A DNA stretch of 8,203 bases from the NCBI GenBank assembly GCA_937919155.1, contig CALFPM010000207.1:1-8203 (forward strand), read 5' to 3'. A model generated the notes under the pieces. The model was given only the letters and a program-made list of their open reading frames with translations. It had not been told where the DNA came from and made no database searches. Position numbers and translations under genes: made by a program. Below, in pieces: positions 1 to 6,904 of the stretch. Every line of letters begins with the position of its first letter. The first letter of the stretch is position 1. This stretch comes from an uncultured Clostridia bacterium. GTDB taxonomy: Bacteria > Bacillota > Clostridia > Oscillospirales > Acutalibacteraceae.

Positions 1-2282
1 AAAATATTGGGAACAAAACCTTTTGCAAAAGCAGGGGAGGAATTAATAAGCTCAGTGCCGTTTGAGATATAGCTTTCAAGCATACCTGTCTTATTTGAGA
101 AGCTTATGCTGCCGCCTTCAAAAGCAAGTGTGCTGATTTCACCGTCACTGTTAAGTGAAAGCTTGGATTTTGATTTCTCAGGCTTGAACTCATATTCCTC
201 TTTGAGTGCGATCTGCTCGAATGCTATCTCATCATCACCATCAAAATAATAAACATTAAGATGGCAGTCACAGTCACCTTTGGGAATCTTGAAATCAACA
301 GCATATTCCATCTTCTGTTCAGGTTCGATATTAAGAATAACTTCATCTGCAGCAAGAAGAATGTTTCCGTTCTTGACCAGCTCCCAAACAGCGGTGATAT
401 ATGATGTGTTACGGAATCTGTTTGTGTTAACAAATGTAATAATTCCGTTGTCGTATTCTGCTCTGACAGGACGGTAAACGTTCTTCATCTGCTTTGCGCC
501 TGTGTGAAGTCGTCTGTCAGGATAAAGAAGACCATCAACGCAGAAGTTGCCGTCATGTCTCCATTCTCCATGGTCTCCGCCATATGTAAATTTAAGCTTA
601 CCGTTTGCGTGATAAACGGCGTGGTCTGCCCATTCCCAGATGCAACCGCCCATAAGATTATCGTACTTATAGAAAAGTTTCCAGTATTCCTCAAGTCCGC
701 CGGGACCAACACCCATTGCATGAGCATATTCACAAAGGAAGAAGGGCTTGGGTGTATATTTCTTTCCTCTGATGTGCTTGCCTGTTTTCTCAACATCCTT
801 ATGGTCTGTGTACATTTCCGAAACAACATCATAAGAATGTCTTTCGTTGCGGACAACGCCTTCATAATGAACGGGGATTTCGGGACAAACGCTGTGGAGG
901 AAGTCATAGCAAACATCGTGGCAAGCATATCCGCCTGCTTCGTTACCGAGTGACCACATGATAATGCCCGCACGGCTTCTGTCGCGCATATACATTCTCT
1001 TTACTCTGTCAAGATATCTCGGTGCCCATTTAAGATCGTGGCTGATAAGATCAATGTTGTTATGAGGATCGCATCCGCAGCCGTGAGTTTCGATATCTGC
1101 TTCATCAACAACATAAAGACCGTACATATCACAAAGCACAAGGAACTGAGCATCAGGGGGATAATGTGATGTTCTGACGGTATTTACATTAAGTGATTTC
1201 ATAAGTCTGATGTCTTTTTCCATATCATCAAAACTCATAACATAACCGTTTTTGTAATGTGTATCGTGATGGTTAACACCCTTGACTTTGATTTTCTTAC
1301 CGTTAACGGTGAAAATATCTTTCTTGATCTTAACCGTCTTGAAACCGATATAATTTCTCACAGACATTATTTCTGTTTCACCTTTGTAAAGTGTAAGATA
1401 AGCTGTGTAAAGTGTAGGAATTTCGGCGTTCCAGGGAATCACATCAAGATCCTTGAATTTAACAACTGTTTCAGCTGAGGATTCAATGCATTTGGAAGCA
1501 ACAAGCTTATTTTTGGCATTATATATCTCGGCACAAACGCAGAAACCGTCTGCACAACCTTCGAGAGCAACATTAATATCGAGATTCCAACCCTTTGATG
1601 TCTCTTTGGTGCGATAATAAACATCGTAAAAATATGTTTCAGGCATTTCGTAGAGAAGAACATCTCTGAAAATTCCGTTTTCTCTGAACATATCCTGACA
1701 CTCAAGGAATGTGCCGTTTGACCATTTGTGAACAATAGCAAGAATTTCGTTCTCACCATTTTTAATATATTTGGTAATATCAAACTCTGCCGTGTTATGA
1801 GCTCCTTCGCTGTAACCGACAAACTCACCGTTCACATATAAATCAAGGCAGGAAATAACACCAAGGAAAGAAAGAATATATGTTTTATCAATGTTTTCAA
1901 CATCAAAAATCTTTCTGTAAACTCCAACAGGCTGTTCTTCAGGAACATAAGGAGGCTTGTCATCGAATGCGTAAGGGCAGTTAATGTAAGCAGGTGCATC
2001 ATAACCTGTTCTCTGCCAGGTTGAGGGAACCTTTACAGTCTGAAATGCCTCTTTGTCTGTGTCGATTATATCAGGCATTTCATTTCTGCTCTTGAAATAT
2101 CTGAACTGCCATTTACCTGAAAGAACCTTAACAATATCCGATGATGTTCTTTCTTTTTTGAAAGATATTTTTTTAAGAACTTCTTTTGATGAATAAGGAA
2201 TTGAATAACCTCTGCCGCCAAGTTTGTTGATTTCAAAAACTGAGAAATCATTAAAATTGGTTTTATTAACGGTATACTTCAT
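1..2282 (-). CDS. lacZ: Beta-galactosidase, glycoside hydrolase family 2 (LacZ-like), 3' end beyond window
   Basis: A single open frame runs from the ATG at 2282 to the left edge (760 residues, no stop), so the C-terminus is missing only because the window ends. The E. coli-type enzyme is about 1020 residues. Order: jelly-roll sugar-binding domain (about 45-215), Ig-like domain (217-320), TIM barrel (322-600), second Ig-like domain (615-700), then the start of the small-chain domain. Visible active-site matches to LacZ: VDEADIETHG with E398/H400 (LacZ E416/H418, Mg), WSLGNEAG with acid/base E448 (E461), LCEYAHAMG with nucleophile E518 (E537), and IWEW with W549 (W568). N189 replaces LacZ D201. 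There is no signal peptide, so it is probably a cytoplasmic enzyme hydrolysing beta-galactosides. GAGAGG at 2293-2298, inside the end of murC, is the ribosome site. It lies 4 nt after murC, so it is probably cotranscribed. The family is secure; the natural substrate is not. Confidence 0.95.
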   Translation of the reverse strand, partial: MKYTVNKTNFNDFSVFEINKLGGRGYSIPYSSKEVLKKISFKKERTSSDIVKVLSGKWQFRYFKSRNEMPDIIDTDKEAFQTVKVPSTWQRTGYDAPAYINCPYAFDDKPPYVPEEQPVGVYRKIFDVENIDKTYILSFLGVISCLDLYVNGEFVGYSEGAHNTAEFDITKYIKNGENEILAIVHKWSNGTFLECQDMFRENGIFRDVLLYEMPETYFYDVYYRTKETSKGWNLDINVALEGCADGFCVCAEIYNAKNKLVASKCIESSAETVVKFKDLDVIPWNAEIPTLYTAYLTLYKGETEIMSVRNYIGFKTVKIKKDIFTVNGKKIKVKGVNHHDTHYKNGYVMSFDDMEKDIRLMKSLNVNTVRTSHYPPDAQFLVLCDMYGLYVVDEADIETHGCGCDPHNNIDLISHDLKWAPRYLDRVKRMYMRDRSRAGIIMWSLGNEAGGYACHDVCYDFLHSVCPEIPVHYEGVVRNERHSYDVVSEMYTDHKDVEKTGKHIRGKKYTPKPFFLCEYAHAMGVGPGGLEEYWKLFYKYDNLMGGCIWEWADHAVYHANGKLKFTYGGDHGEWRHDGNFCVDGLLYPDRRLHTGAKQMKNVYRPVRAEYDNGIITFVNTNRFRNTSYITAVWELVKNGNILLAADEVILNIEPEQKMEYAVDFKIPKGDCDCHLNVYYFDGDDEIAFEQIALKEEYEFKPEKSKSKLSLNSDGEISTLAFEGGSISFSNKTGMLESYISNGTELINSSPAFAKGFVPNI

Positions 2283-2286
2283 TGTT

Positions 2287-3675
2287 TCACTGCCTCTCTT
2301 TCAATTTGTTTATCATCAGTTTTGCTGCTTTATATATATCTCCGCAACCGAGCGTGATAATCAGATCACCGTTCTCGGCATTGTCAACAGCGTATTGCGC
2401 CACTTCCTCAAAAGTATTGAACCAAACGCTGCCGGGGATTTTCTCTGCCAACTGTGAAGTGTAGATTTTATAGGTGTTAACCTCTCGTGAACCCATGATT
2501 TCTGTCATTATGCATTTGTCAGGTATCTGAAGCACTCTTACGAATTCATCAAACAAAATAGCTGTTCTTGAATATGTGAAAGGTTGGAAGACAGCCCATA
2601 CTTTTTTGTAGCCCATTTTCATTGCGGTGTTGAGTGTCACTTCAAGCTCTTTAGGGTGGTGGGCATAGTCATCAGCAATTGTGATACCCTCATATTCGCC
2701 GAGAATTTCAAAGCGTCTGCCTGCGCCCTTAAAATCATTGATACCTTTAACACATTGTTCAAAGCTGACACCCGATTCCATTGCTGACGCAATAACGGCA
2801 AGCGCATTATATACATGATGTTTACCGGGAATACCAAGCTTGACTCTTCCGAGAAGCTCACCGTATCTGATGAGATCAAAAACAGCAAATTCATTAATCA
2901 TTTCAATATTTACCGCGCGGTAAATATTGCCGTCATCAAGACCGAATGTTATCACAGGCTTATTGCATATCTCAACAGCAGGAACTACGGTATCTGCTGA
3001 GTTTAAATCATCGCCGTTGAAAATAATTTTCTTTGTTGCCATTGAAGCAAATTTTGTGAATGATTTTTTTAGATTTTCAAATGTTTTGAAGTAGTCAAGA
3101 TGATCTTCATCAACATTAAGAATAACCGCAATATCAGGCGACAAATCGAGGAATGTATCTACAAACTCGCAGGCTTCACATACCATGTGTTCACTCGTTC
3201 CGACAATACCGTTTGACCCTGTCAGCGGGAGTTTGCCGCCGATAACGGCTGTAGGCGAAAAATCAGCTTCAATCAAAACCTGTGTAAGCATTGAACATGC
3301 AGTTGTTTTTCCGTGCGTTCCGCTTATGCATATACAGTTTGGATAAATTCTTGTAATTGCGCCGAGAAGCTTGCTTCTTTCGAAAGTGGGTATTCCCGAT
3401 TCTTTGGCTGCAACAAGTTCAGGATTATCAGGCAAAAGAGCAGCGGTGTAAATAATCATTTCGGCGCCTGAAATATTTTCTGCCCTCTGACCCAAAGTGA
3501 CAGGTATGCCCATTGAACGGATTCTTGCAAGAGTATCGGTTTCGTTGTTATCAGATCCGCTGAGCAAGTATCCCTTTTCATGAAGAATTTCAGCCAAAGG
3601 ACACATGCCGGAACCGCCTATTCCGATAAAATGTATACGTTTGACCTGTTTGAGAAGTTTATCTATTTCAAACAT
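2287..3675 (-). CDS. murC: UDP-N-acetylmuramate--L-alanine ligase (MurC)
   Basis: Cytoplasmic ATP-dependent ligase that adds L-alanine to UDP-MurNAc, the first step of the peptidoglycan stem peptide. At 462 residues it is normal for the family. Visible: an N-terminal Rossmann motif FIGIGGSGM (16-24), the ATP-binding loop SGTHGKTT (118-125), NVDEDHLDYF (187-196) in the Mur central domain, GAGRRFE (317-323), DDYAHHPKE (335-343) and FQPFTYSRT (363-371), followed by the C-terminal LGCGDIYKA (442-450). The ACEF..TFL segment (168-176), in place of the AEADE of enterobacterial MurC, is as I recall it in Clostridia. The ATG at 3675 is supported by AAGGAG at 3683-3688, 7 nt upstream. It is transcribed away from dpaA and followed 4 nt later by the beta-galactosidase gene. 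Confidence 0.97.
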   Translation of the reverse strand: MFEIDKLLKQVKRIHFIGIGGSGMCPLAEILHEKGYLLSGSDNNETDTLARIRSMGIPVTLGQRAENISGAEMIIYTAALLPDNPELVAAKESGIPTFERSKLLGAITRIYPNCICISGTHGKTTACSMLTQVLIEADFSPTAVIGGKLPLTGSNGIVGTSEHMVCEACEFVDTFLDLSPDIAVILNVDEDHLDYFKTFENLKKSFTKFASMATKKIIFNGDDLNSADTVVPAVEICNKPVITFGLDDGNIYRAVNIEMINEFAVFDLIRYGELLGRVKLGIPGKHHVYNALAVIASAMESGVSFEQCVKGINDFKGAGRRFEILGEYEGITIADDYAHHPKELEVTLNTAMKMGYKKVWAVFQPFTYSRTAILFDEFVRVLQIPDKCIMTEIMGSREVNTYKIYTSQLAEKIPGSVWFNTFEEVAQYAVDNAENGDLIITLGCGDIYKAAKLMINKLKERQ

Positions 3676-3704
3676 CTTATTTCTCCTTAAAATAATGATA
3701 ATTT

Positions 3705-3733
3705 ATTATATAACATACATTCGAAAAAATAAA
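3705..3733 (-). promoter_or_regulatory. Candidate housekeeping promoter for murC
   Basis: Read on the minus strand, a perfect TATAAT (plus-strand 3705-3710) is preceded by a 17-nt spacer and the weak -35 hexamer TTTATT (3728-3733). It would start transcription near 3698, about 10 nt ahead of the murC ribosome site at 3683-3688. The surroundings are very AT-rich, so a chance -10 match is possible. Only the -10 and the spacing are strong. Confidence 0.4.
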
Positions 3734-3768
3734 GAGAAAAATCCAATTTTATAATTTTTTTGCAGTGT

Positions 3769-3797
3769 AACAGAGTAATAACACATTCCATAAAATG
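3769..3797 (+). promoter_or_regulatory. Candidate sigma-K (late mother-cell) promoter for dpaAB
   Basis: AACA at 3769-3772, a 16-nt spacer and CATAAAAT at 3789-3796 closely match the sigma-K pattern known from Bacillus (mACm, 16-17 nt, CATAnnnTA), with only the last A of the -10 missing. The predicted start near 3803 leaves a short leader before the ribosome site at 3811. A five-base inverted repeat, ACATT at 3783-3787 and AATGT at 3794-3798, brackets the -10. No sigma-A pair with acceptable spacing is visible on this strand. A sigma-K promoter fits the known control of dipicolinate synthase in Bacillus; its use here is inference. Confidence 0.5.
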
Positions 3798-3810
3798 TTA
3801 GTAAATCACA

Positions 3811-3818
3811 GGGAGGTG
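3811..3818 (+). promoter_or_regulatory. Ribosome binding site fixing the TTG start of dpaA
   Basis: GGGAGGTG, an almost full anti-Shine-Dalgarno match, ends 5 nt before TTG at 3824. No in-frame ATG or GTG lies at suitable spacing. The first residues (MKNINSFIIIGGD) align with the N-terminus expected of DpaA, so the TTG is accepted as the start. Confidence 0.85.
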
Positions 3819-3823
3819 TAAAT

Positions 3824-4690
3824 TTGAAAAATATAAACAGTTTTATCATAATCGGAGGAGACAGCAGACAGCTTTATATGTCTGATTATTTTGAATCCTT
3901 GGGTTATAAAACATCAATATACGGTTTACCGAACAAGACCAAAAAATGTGTTTCGGATATCAGACAAGAAATCAAGGAACACGATGCAGTTATTTTCCCA
4001 TTGCCGATCATAAAAGACGAAAAATATATTTTCTCGGTTGTTCCGATAAAAGAAACTGCAGATGAAATTATAGGAATGTTATCCGAAAACAAACCGGTTT
4101 TTGCAGGAATGTTACCCCAAACCATGGAATCAAAGCTGAAAAAAAGAACTTCAAATGTTTATGATTATTTTAAAAGAGAGGATGTCACGGTTATGAACAC
4201 TGTTCCGACTGCTCAGGGAATTCTGAAAGCAATAATTGAAAACATAGATTACACAATCCACTCAAGCAAATGTGCAGTATTCGGTTATGGGCGTGTTGCA
4301 AAATCAATATGTGATGTCCTTAGCGCTTTAGGGGCTGAAATAACCGTATGTGCACGGAAATCAGGCGACCTTGCAACCGCATTCACCAAAGGTTGCAAGG
4401 GAGTTTTAATTTCAGATTTTTACAAACACGCAAATAAATACGATATAGTTATAAACACTGTTCCGTCACTTGTTATTGACAAAAAGATTATTCAGAATCT
4501 CAGAAACGACTGTCTGATAATCGATGTTGCATCTTCTCCGTTCGGCACGGATTTTTCGTGCGCATACGAACGAGGAATAAATGCAATACAATGTTCATCT
4601 TTACCGGGAAAAGTTGCACCGAAAACAGCGGGCAAAATAATTGCTGACGGAATCCTTAATATTATTAAAGAGGTGGAGGAGAATGAGTAA
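3824..4690 (+). CDS. dpaA: Dipicolinate synthase subunit A (DpaA/SpoVFA)
   Basis: With DpaB it oxidises the dihydrodipicolinate-pathway intermediate to dipicolinic acid in the mother cell; Ca-dipicolinate is then loaded into the spore core for heat resistance. The protein has 288 residues, close to about 297 in B. subtilis SpoVFA. Visible: the family N-terminal domain beginning IIIGGDSRQLYM (8-19), a central NAD(P)-binding Rossmann loop FGYGRVAKS (153-161), INTVPSLV (210-217), and the family hallmark DVASSPFGTDF (234-244) followed by SSLPGKVAPKTAG (258-270). The loop is GxGxxA rather than GxGxxG. Translation starts at TTG behind a strong ribosome site. Its last 8 bp overlap dpaB, implying translational coupling. 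It is divergent from murC. Identification is firm; regulation by sigma-K is inferred from the upstream motif. Confidence 0.96.
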   Translation: MKNINSFIIIGGDSRQLYMSDYFESLGYKTSIYGLPNKTKKCVSDIRQEIKEHDAVIFPLPIIKDEKYIFSVVPIKETADEIIGMLSENKPVFAGMLPQTMESKLKKRTSNVYDYFKREDVTVMNTVPTAQGILKAIIENIDYTIHSSKCAVFGYGRVAKSICDVLSALGAEITVCARKSGDLATAFTKGCKGVLISDFYKHANKYDIVINTVPSLVIDKKIIQNLRNDCLIIDVASSPFGTDFSCAYERGINAIQCSSLPGKVAPKTAGKIIADGILNIIKEVEENE

Positions 4691-5255
4691 TATTACGGTA
4701 GGCTTTGCTATGTGCGGCTCGTTCTGTACATTTGAAAAAGCAAAAGAACAAATAAAAATTCTTAAGCAAAAAAATATCAACATTATACCTCTGATGTCAT
4801 TCAATGCATATTCAACCGACACCAGATTCGGAAAGGCAAGCGATCATATCGGAGAGATTGAATCATTGACAGGAAACAAAATTATTGCAACATTAACTGA
4901 AGCGGAACCTGTCGGGCCGAAAAAACTTTTCGATATTATGCTTATTTTGCCCTGCACGGGAAACACTATTGCAAAGCTTGCAAACGGAATAACAGATACA
5001 CCCGTAACTCTCGCGGCAAAAGCACATCTGCGCAACGACAGACCGCTGCTTATTGCAGTTTCAACCAATGATGCACTTTCTAATTCAGCTGCAAACATAG
5101 GAAAATTGCTTAACACAAGAAATATTTATTTTGTTCCCATGAGGCAGGATGACAGCGAAAAAAAGCCAAGATCAATCGTTGCTGACTTTGACAAAACTTA
5201 TGACGCAGTTATTAATGCAATAAACGCAAAACAAATGCAGCCTATTTTTGTTTGA
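4683..5255 (+). CDS. dpaB: Dipicolinate synthase subunit B (DpaB/SpoVFB), flavoprotein-fold
   Basis: Second subunit of dipicolinate synthase, belonging to the flavoprotein (HFCD) fold. The protein has 190 residues; B. subtilis SpoVFB is about 200. Visible: N-terminal GFAMCGSFCTF (7-17), LPCTGNTIAKLANGITDTP (89-107), and PLLIAVSTNDALS (121-133) with VPMRQDD (151-157), all typical of SpoVFB. The ATG at 4683 is chosen over the in-frame ATG at 4641: GGTGGAGGAG lies directly upstream at 4672-4681, and the encoded MSNITVGFAMCGSF matches the family start. This start overlaps the dpaA stop (ATGAGTAA), so the two are translated as a coupled pair, as expected for subunits needed together. The lysine-pathway genes that follow this pair in B. 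subtilis (asd, dapG, dapA) are absent; tmk follows instead. Confidence 0.95.
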   Translation: MSNITVGFAMCGSFCTFEKAKEQIKILKQKNINIIPLMSFNAYSTDTRFGKASDHIGEIESLTGNKIIATLTEAEPVGPKKLFDIMLILPCTGNTIAKLANGITDTPVTLAAKAHLRNDRPLLIAVSTNDALSNSAANIGKLLNTRNIYFVPMRQDDSEKKPRSIVADFDKTYDAVINAINAKQMQPIFV

Positions 5256-5262
5256 AATTAAA

Positions 5263-5293
5263 AACGGAGTACGGAACAATTCTTTACTCCGTT
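5263..5293 (+). terminator. Hairpin after dpaB, possible weak terminator
   Basis: AACGGAGTA (5263-5271) pairs perfectly over 9 bp with TACTCCGTT (5285-5293) around a 13-nt loop, starting 7 nt after the dpaB stop. On the plus strand it is not followed by a real U-tract (CTGTACATAAATTTG), so intrinsic termination of dpaAB would be weak. On the minus strand the stem is followed by TTTTTAATTT, which is a better terminator. No minus-strand gene needs one nearby. A competing hairpin overlaps it (see findings). Confidence 0.45.
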
Positions 5294-5315
5294 CTGTACA
5301 TAAATTTGTTGCAGT

Positions 5316-5332
5316 TGTACTTGAAATGTACA
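5316..5332 (+). repeat. Inverted repeat TGTAC-N7-GTACA over the tmk -35 box
   Basis: TGTAC at 5316-5320 and GTACA at 5328-5332 are inverted arms around TTGAAAT, which contains the -35 hexamer. This is the position expected of a repressor operator. The arms are only 5 bp, so chance is a real possibility. More GTAC copies lie upstream at 5269 and 5296. No regulator is identified. Confidence 0.35.
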
Positions 5333-5349
5333 TCGATTGTTGATATAAT
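5321..5349 (+). promoter_or_regulatory. Sigma-A promoter for the tmk operon
   Basis: TTGAAA (5321-5326), exactly 17 nt, and a perfect TATAAT (5344-5349) preceded by TGA, giving an extended -10 (TGnTATAAT). Transcription should start near 5356, about 16 nt before the GGAGG at 5372-5376. This is the best promoter in the window and separates vegetatively expressed tmk from the sporulation pair upstream. Confidence 0.78.
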
Positions 5350-5380
5350 GTTAATAATTATAGAGTAAAATGGAGGAAGT

Positions 5381-6052
5381 ATGAAAGGAAAACTCATTGT
5401 AATAGAAGGTCTTGACGGAAGCGGAAAATCCACCCAGGAGAATATACTCAAAGATAAGCTTGCTGCTTTAGGCATGAAAGTTAATTTTATAAAACTTCCC
5501 AATTATGATGATCCTGCCTGCGAACCCGTAAAGATGTATCTTGCGGGAAGATTCGGCAAAAAACCCGGTGATGTAAACGCTTATGCTGCATCTGCTTTCT
5601 TTGCCGTTGACAGATTTGTAAGTTATAATTGCAACTGGAAAAACGAATATCTCAACGGCGAAATTTTTCTTGCAGACAGATACACAACATCAAATGCATA
5701 TCATCAGCTCACCAAAACCGATAAAGCTGATTGGGATTCATATCTTGAATGGCTTGAAGACTTTGAATACAATAAAATGGGCATTCCGAAGCCCGATGCC
5801 GTTATTTATCTTGACATGCCTATCGAAGTTTCTCAGAAACTTATGACAGGAAGATACAACGGCGATGAATCAAAAAAAGATATTCACGAAAAAGATGTTG
5901 AATATCTCAACAGTTGCCGAATAGCGGCAGACTATGCCTGCAAGAAGCTTGGCTGGCACAGAATCAATTGCAGTTGTGACGGTGAACCGCTTCCTGTTGA
6001 AACTATTTCAGAATCGGTTCTTAAAGCTGTGGTCGAGGCACTTGGATTATGA
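5381..6052 (+). CDS. tmk: Thymidylate kinase (dTMP kinase)
   Basis: P-loop kinase of the thymidylate/deoxynucleoside kinase family, phosphorylating dTMP to dTDP for DNA synthesis in the cytoplasm. The protein has 223 residues against about 205-215 for typical Tmk. Visible: Walker A GLDGSGKST (10-18), DRF (77-79) in the nucleotide-monophosphate site, ADRYTTSNAYHQ (98-109) as the DR-Y motif, VIYLDMP (141-147), and a lid around GRYNGDESKKDIHEKD (157-172). AYHQ stands where many Tmk proteins have AYQG, and there is an acidic stretch (WDSYLEWLEDFEYNK, 118-132), so it is a divergent subtype. GGAGG at 5372-5376 supports the ATG at 5381. It is first in an operon; its stop overlaps the next start (ATGA). 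Confidence 0.9.
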   Translation: MKGKLIVIEGLDGSGKSTQENILKDKLAALGMKVNFIKLPNYDDPACEPVKMYLAGRFGKKPGDVNAYAASAFFAVDRFVSYNCNWKNEYLNGEIFLADRYTTSNAYHQLTKTDKADWDSYLEWLEDFEYNKMGIPKPDAVIYLDMPIEVSQKLMTGRYNGDESKKDIHEKDVEYLNSCRIAADYACKKLGWHRINCSCDGEPLPVETISESVLKAVVEALGL

Positions 6053-6891
6053 TAAGATTATCCACCAAAAATGATATTCCGCAAATAATTTATTTATGGA
6101 ATGAAGCATTCGGTGATTCAGAACAAGAAATACGTTTTTTTCTCGACAACCGTTTTGTTGAGGATAAAACTCTTGTTTATGAAATAAACGGCGATGTAGC
6201 TTCTGTGCTTTTCTTGCTCGAAGGAGATATGTGCATAGACGGAAAGTGTTACCCATCATATTATCTTTATGCAGCATCTACTTTGAAAAAATACAGGGGC
6301 AGGGGTCTGATGGCCGAGCTTCTTTCTTTTGCAAAGGAAATTGCAAACAAAAGAAATAAATTCTTTATTTGTCTGAAACCCGGAGAAAAAAGTCTTTTTG
6401 ATTTCTACGAAAAACACGGTTACAAAACAGTTTTTAAAATCAGAAAAGCAAATTATCCCGTTTCGTATTTTACAAAAGAGATAATTCAATCCCGAAATAA
6501 GATAATTTCTGACAGAGAAGAATTACGAAACATCGCGTTTGGCGGACATTCATTTTTTAAATGGGACAAGCAAGCAATAGATTTTGCATTTGAACACACC
6601 AAATATTTCAACGGAGCAACCTCTGAACACTGTGAAGGTTATTCACTTTACAACGCTATCCACAAGAGTTTAGTTGTCAAGGAAACAACCTTTACAGATT
6701 GCAATAAGTTGTTCGAATCAATCAGAAGCGATGATGTTATCGGAGCCGACTCAATTACCGTTTTTTATCCGCCATGGGTAAAAAACGAAGGCGAAATAAT
6801 CGACTATGCCATGTTAACAGCCGTCAACGATGCGGCGGATAAAACAATCAAAAATATAAACAATGCATATTTAGGTCTTACCTTGGACTAG
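6049..6891 (+). CDS. GNAT-family N-acetyltransferase, two-part protein
   Basis: The protein has 280 residues, substrate unknown. The N-terminal half is a GNAT domain (about 1-140): an RLSTKNDIPQIIYLWNEAF start, an acetyl-CoA-binding motif A with YRGRGLMAELL (82-92), then LKPGEKSLFDFYEKHGYK (109-126), the usual last strand and helix. The C-terminal half (about 150-280) includes HSFFKWDKQAIDFAFEH (167-183) and ITVFYPPW (236-243). It resembles the extra domain of longer Gram-positive GNAT proteins, but I cannot assign it. The ATG at 6049 overlaps the tmk stop by 4 bp (ATGA), so translation is probably reinitiated from tmk, and no separate ribosome site is needed. A small-molecule or antibiotic acetyltransferase role is possible but not shown. 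Confidence 0.85.
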   Translation: MIRLSTKNDIPQIIYLWNEAFGDSEQEIRFFLDNRFVEDKTLVYEINGDVASVLFLLEGDMCIDGKCYPSYYLYAASTLKKYRGRGLMAELLSFAKEIANKRNKFFICLKPGEKSLFDFYEKHGYKTVFKIRKANYPVSYFTKEIIQSRNKIISDREELRNIAFGGHSFFKWDKQAIDFAFEHTKYFNGATSEHCEGYSLYNAIHKSLVVKETTFTDCNKLFESIRSDDVIGADSITVFYPPWVKNEGEIIDYAMLTAVNDAADKTIKNINNAYLGLTLD

Positions 6892-6904
6892 AAAGGATGT
6901 AATC

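Noticed and set aside
485..973. Long overlapping open frames on both strands (485-973 minus, 504-953 plus) and similar ones at 224-433, 1439-1828 and 2066-2251
   Set aside because: They lie inside the beta-galactosidase, which has a continuous frame with all family motifs; their translations show no recognisable domain and are out-of-frame shadows.
3676..3823. Riboswitch or small RNA in the murC-dpaA gap
   Set aside because: The region is AT-rich with no stable long stem; promoter boxes and ribosome sites explain the visible signals.
4641..4682. Upstream in-frame ATG as start of dpaB
   Set aside because: It would add 14 residues lying deep in dpaA with no ribosome site; the ATG at 4683 has GGTGGAGGAG just upstream and gives the usual family N-terminus.
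5284..5502. Minus-strand frame over the tmk promoter and P-loop region
   Set aside because: It is the complement of tmk coding sequence plus its promoter; no ribosome site or plausible protein features.
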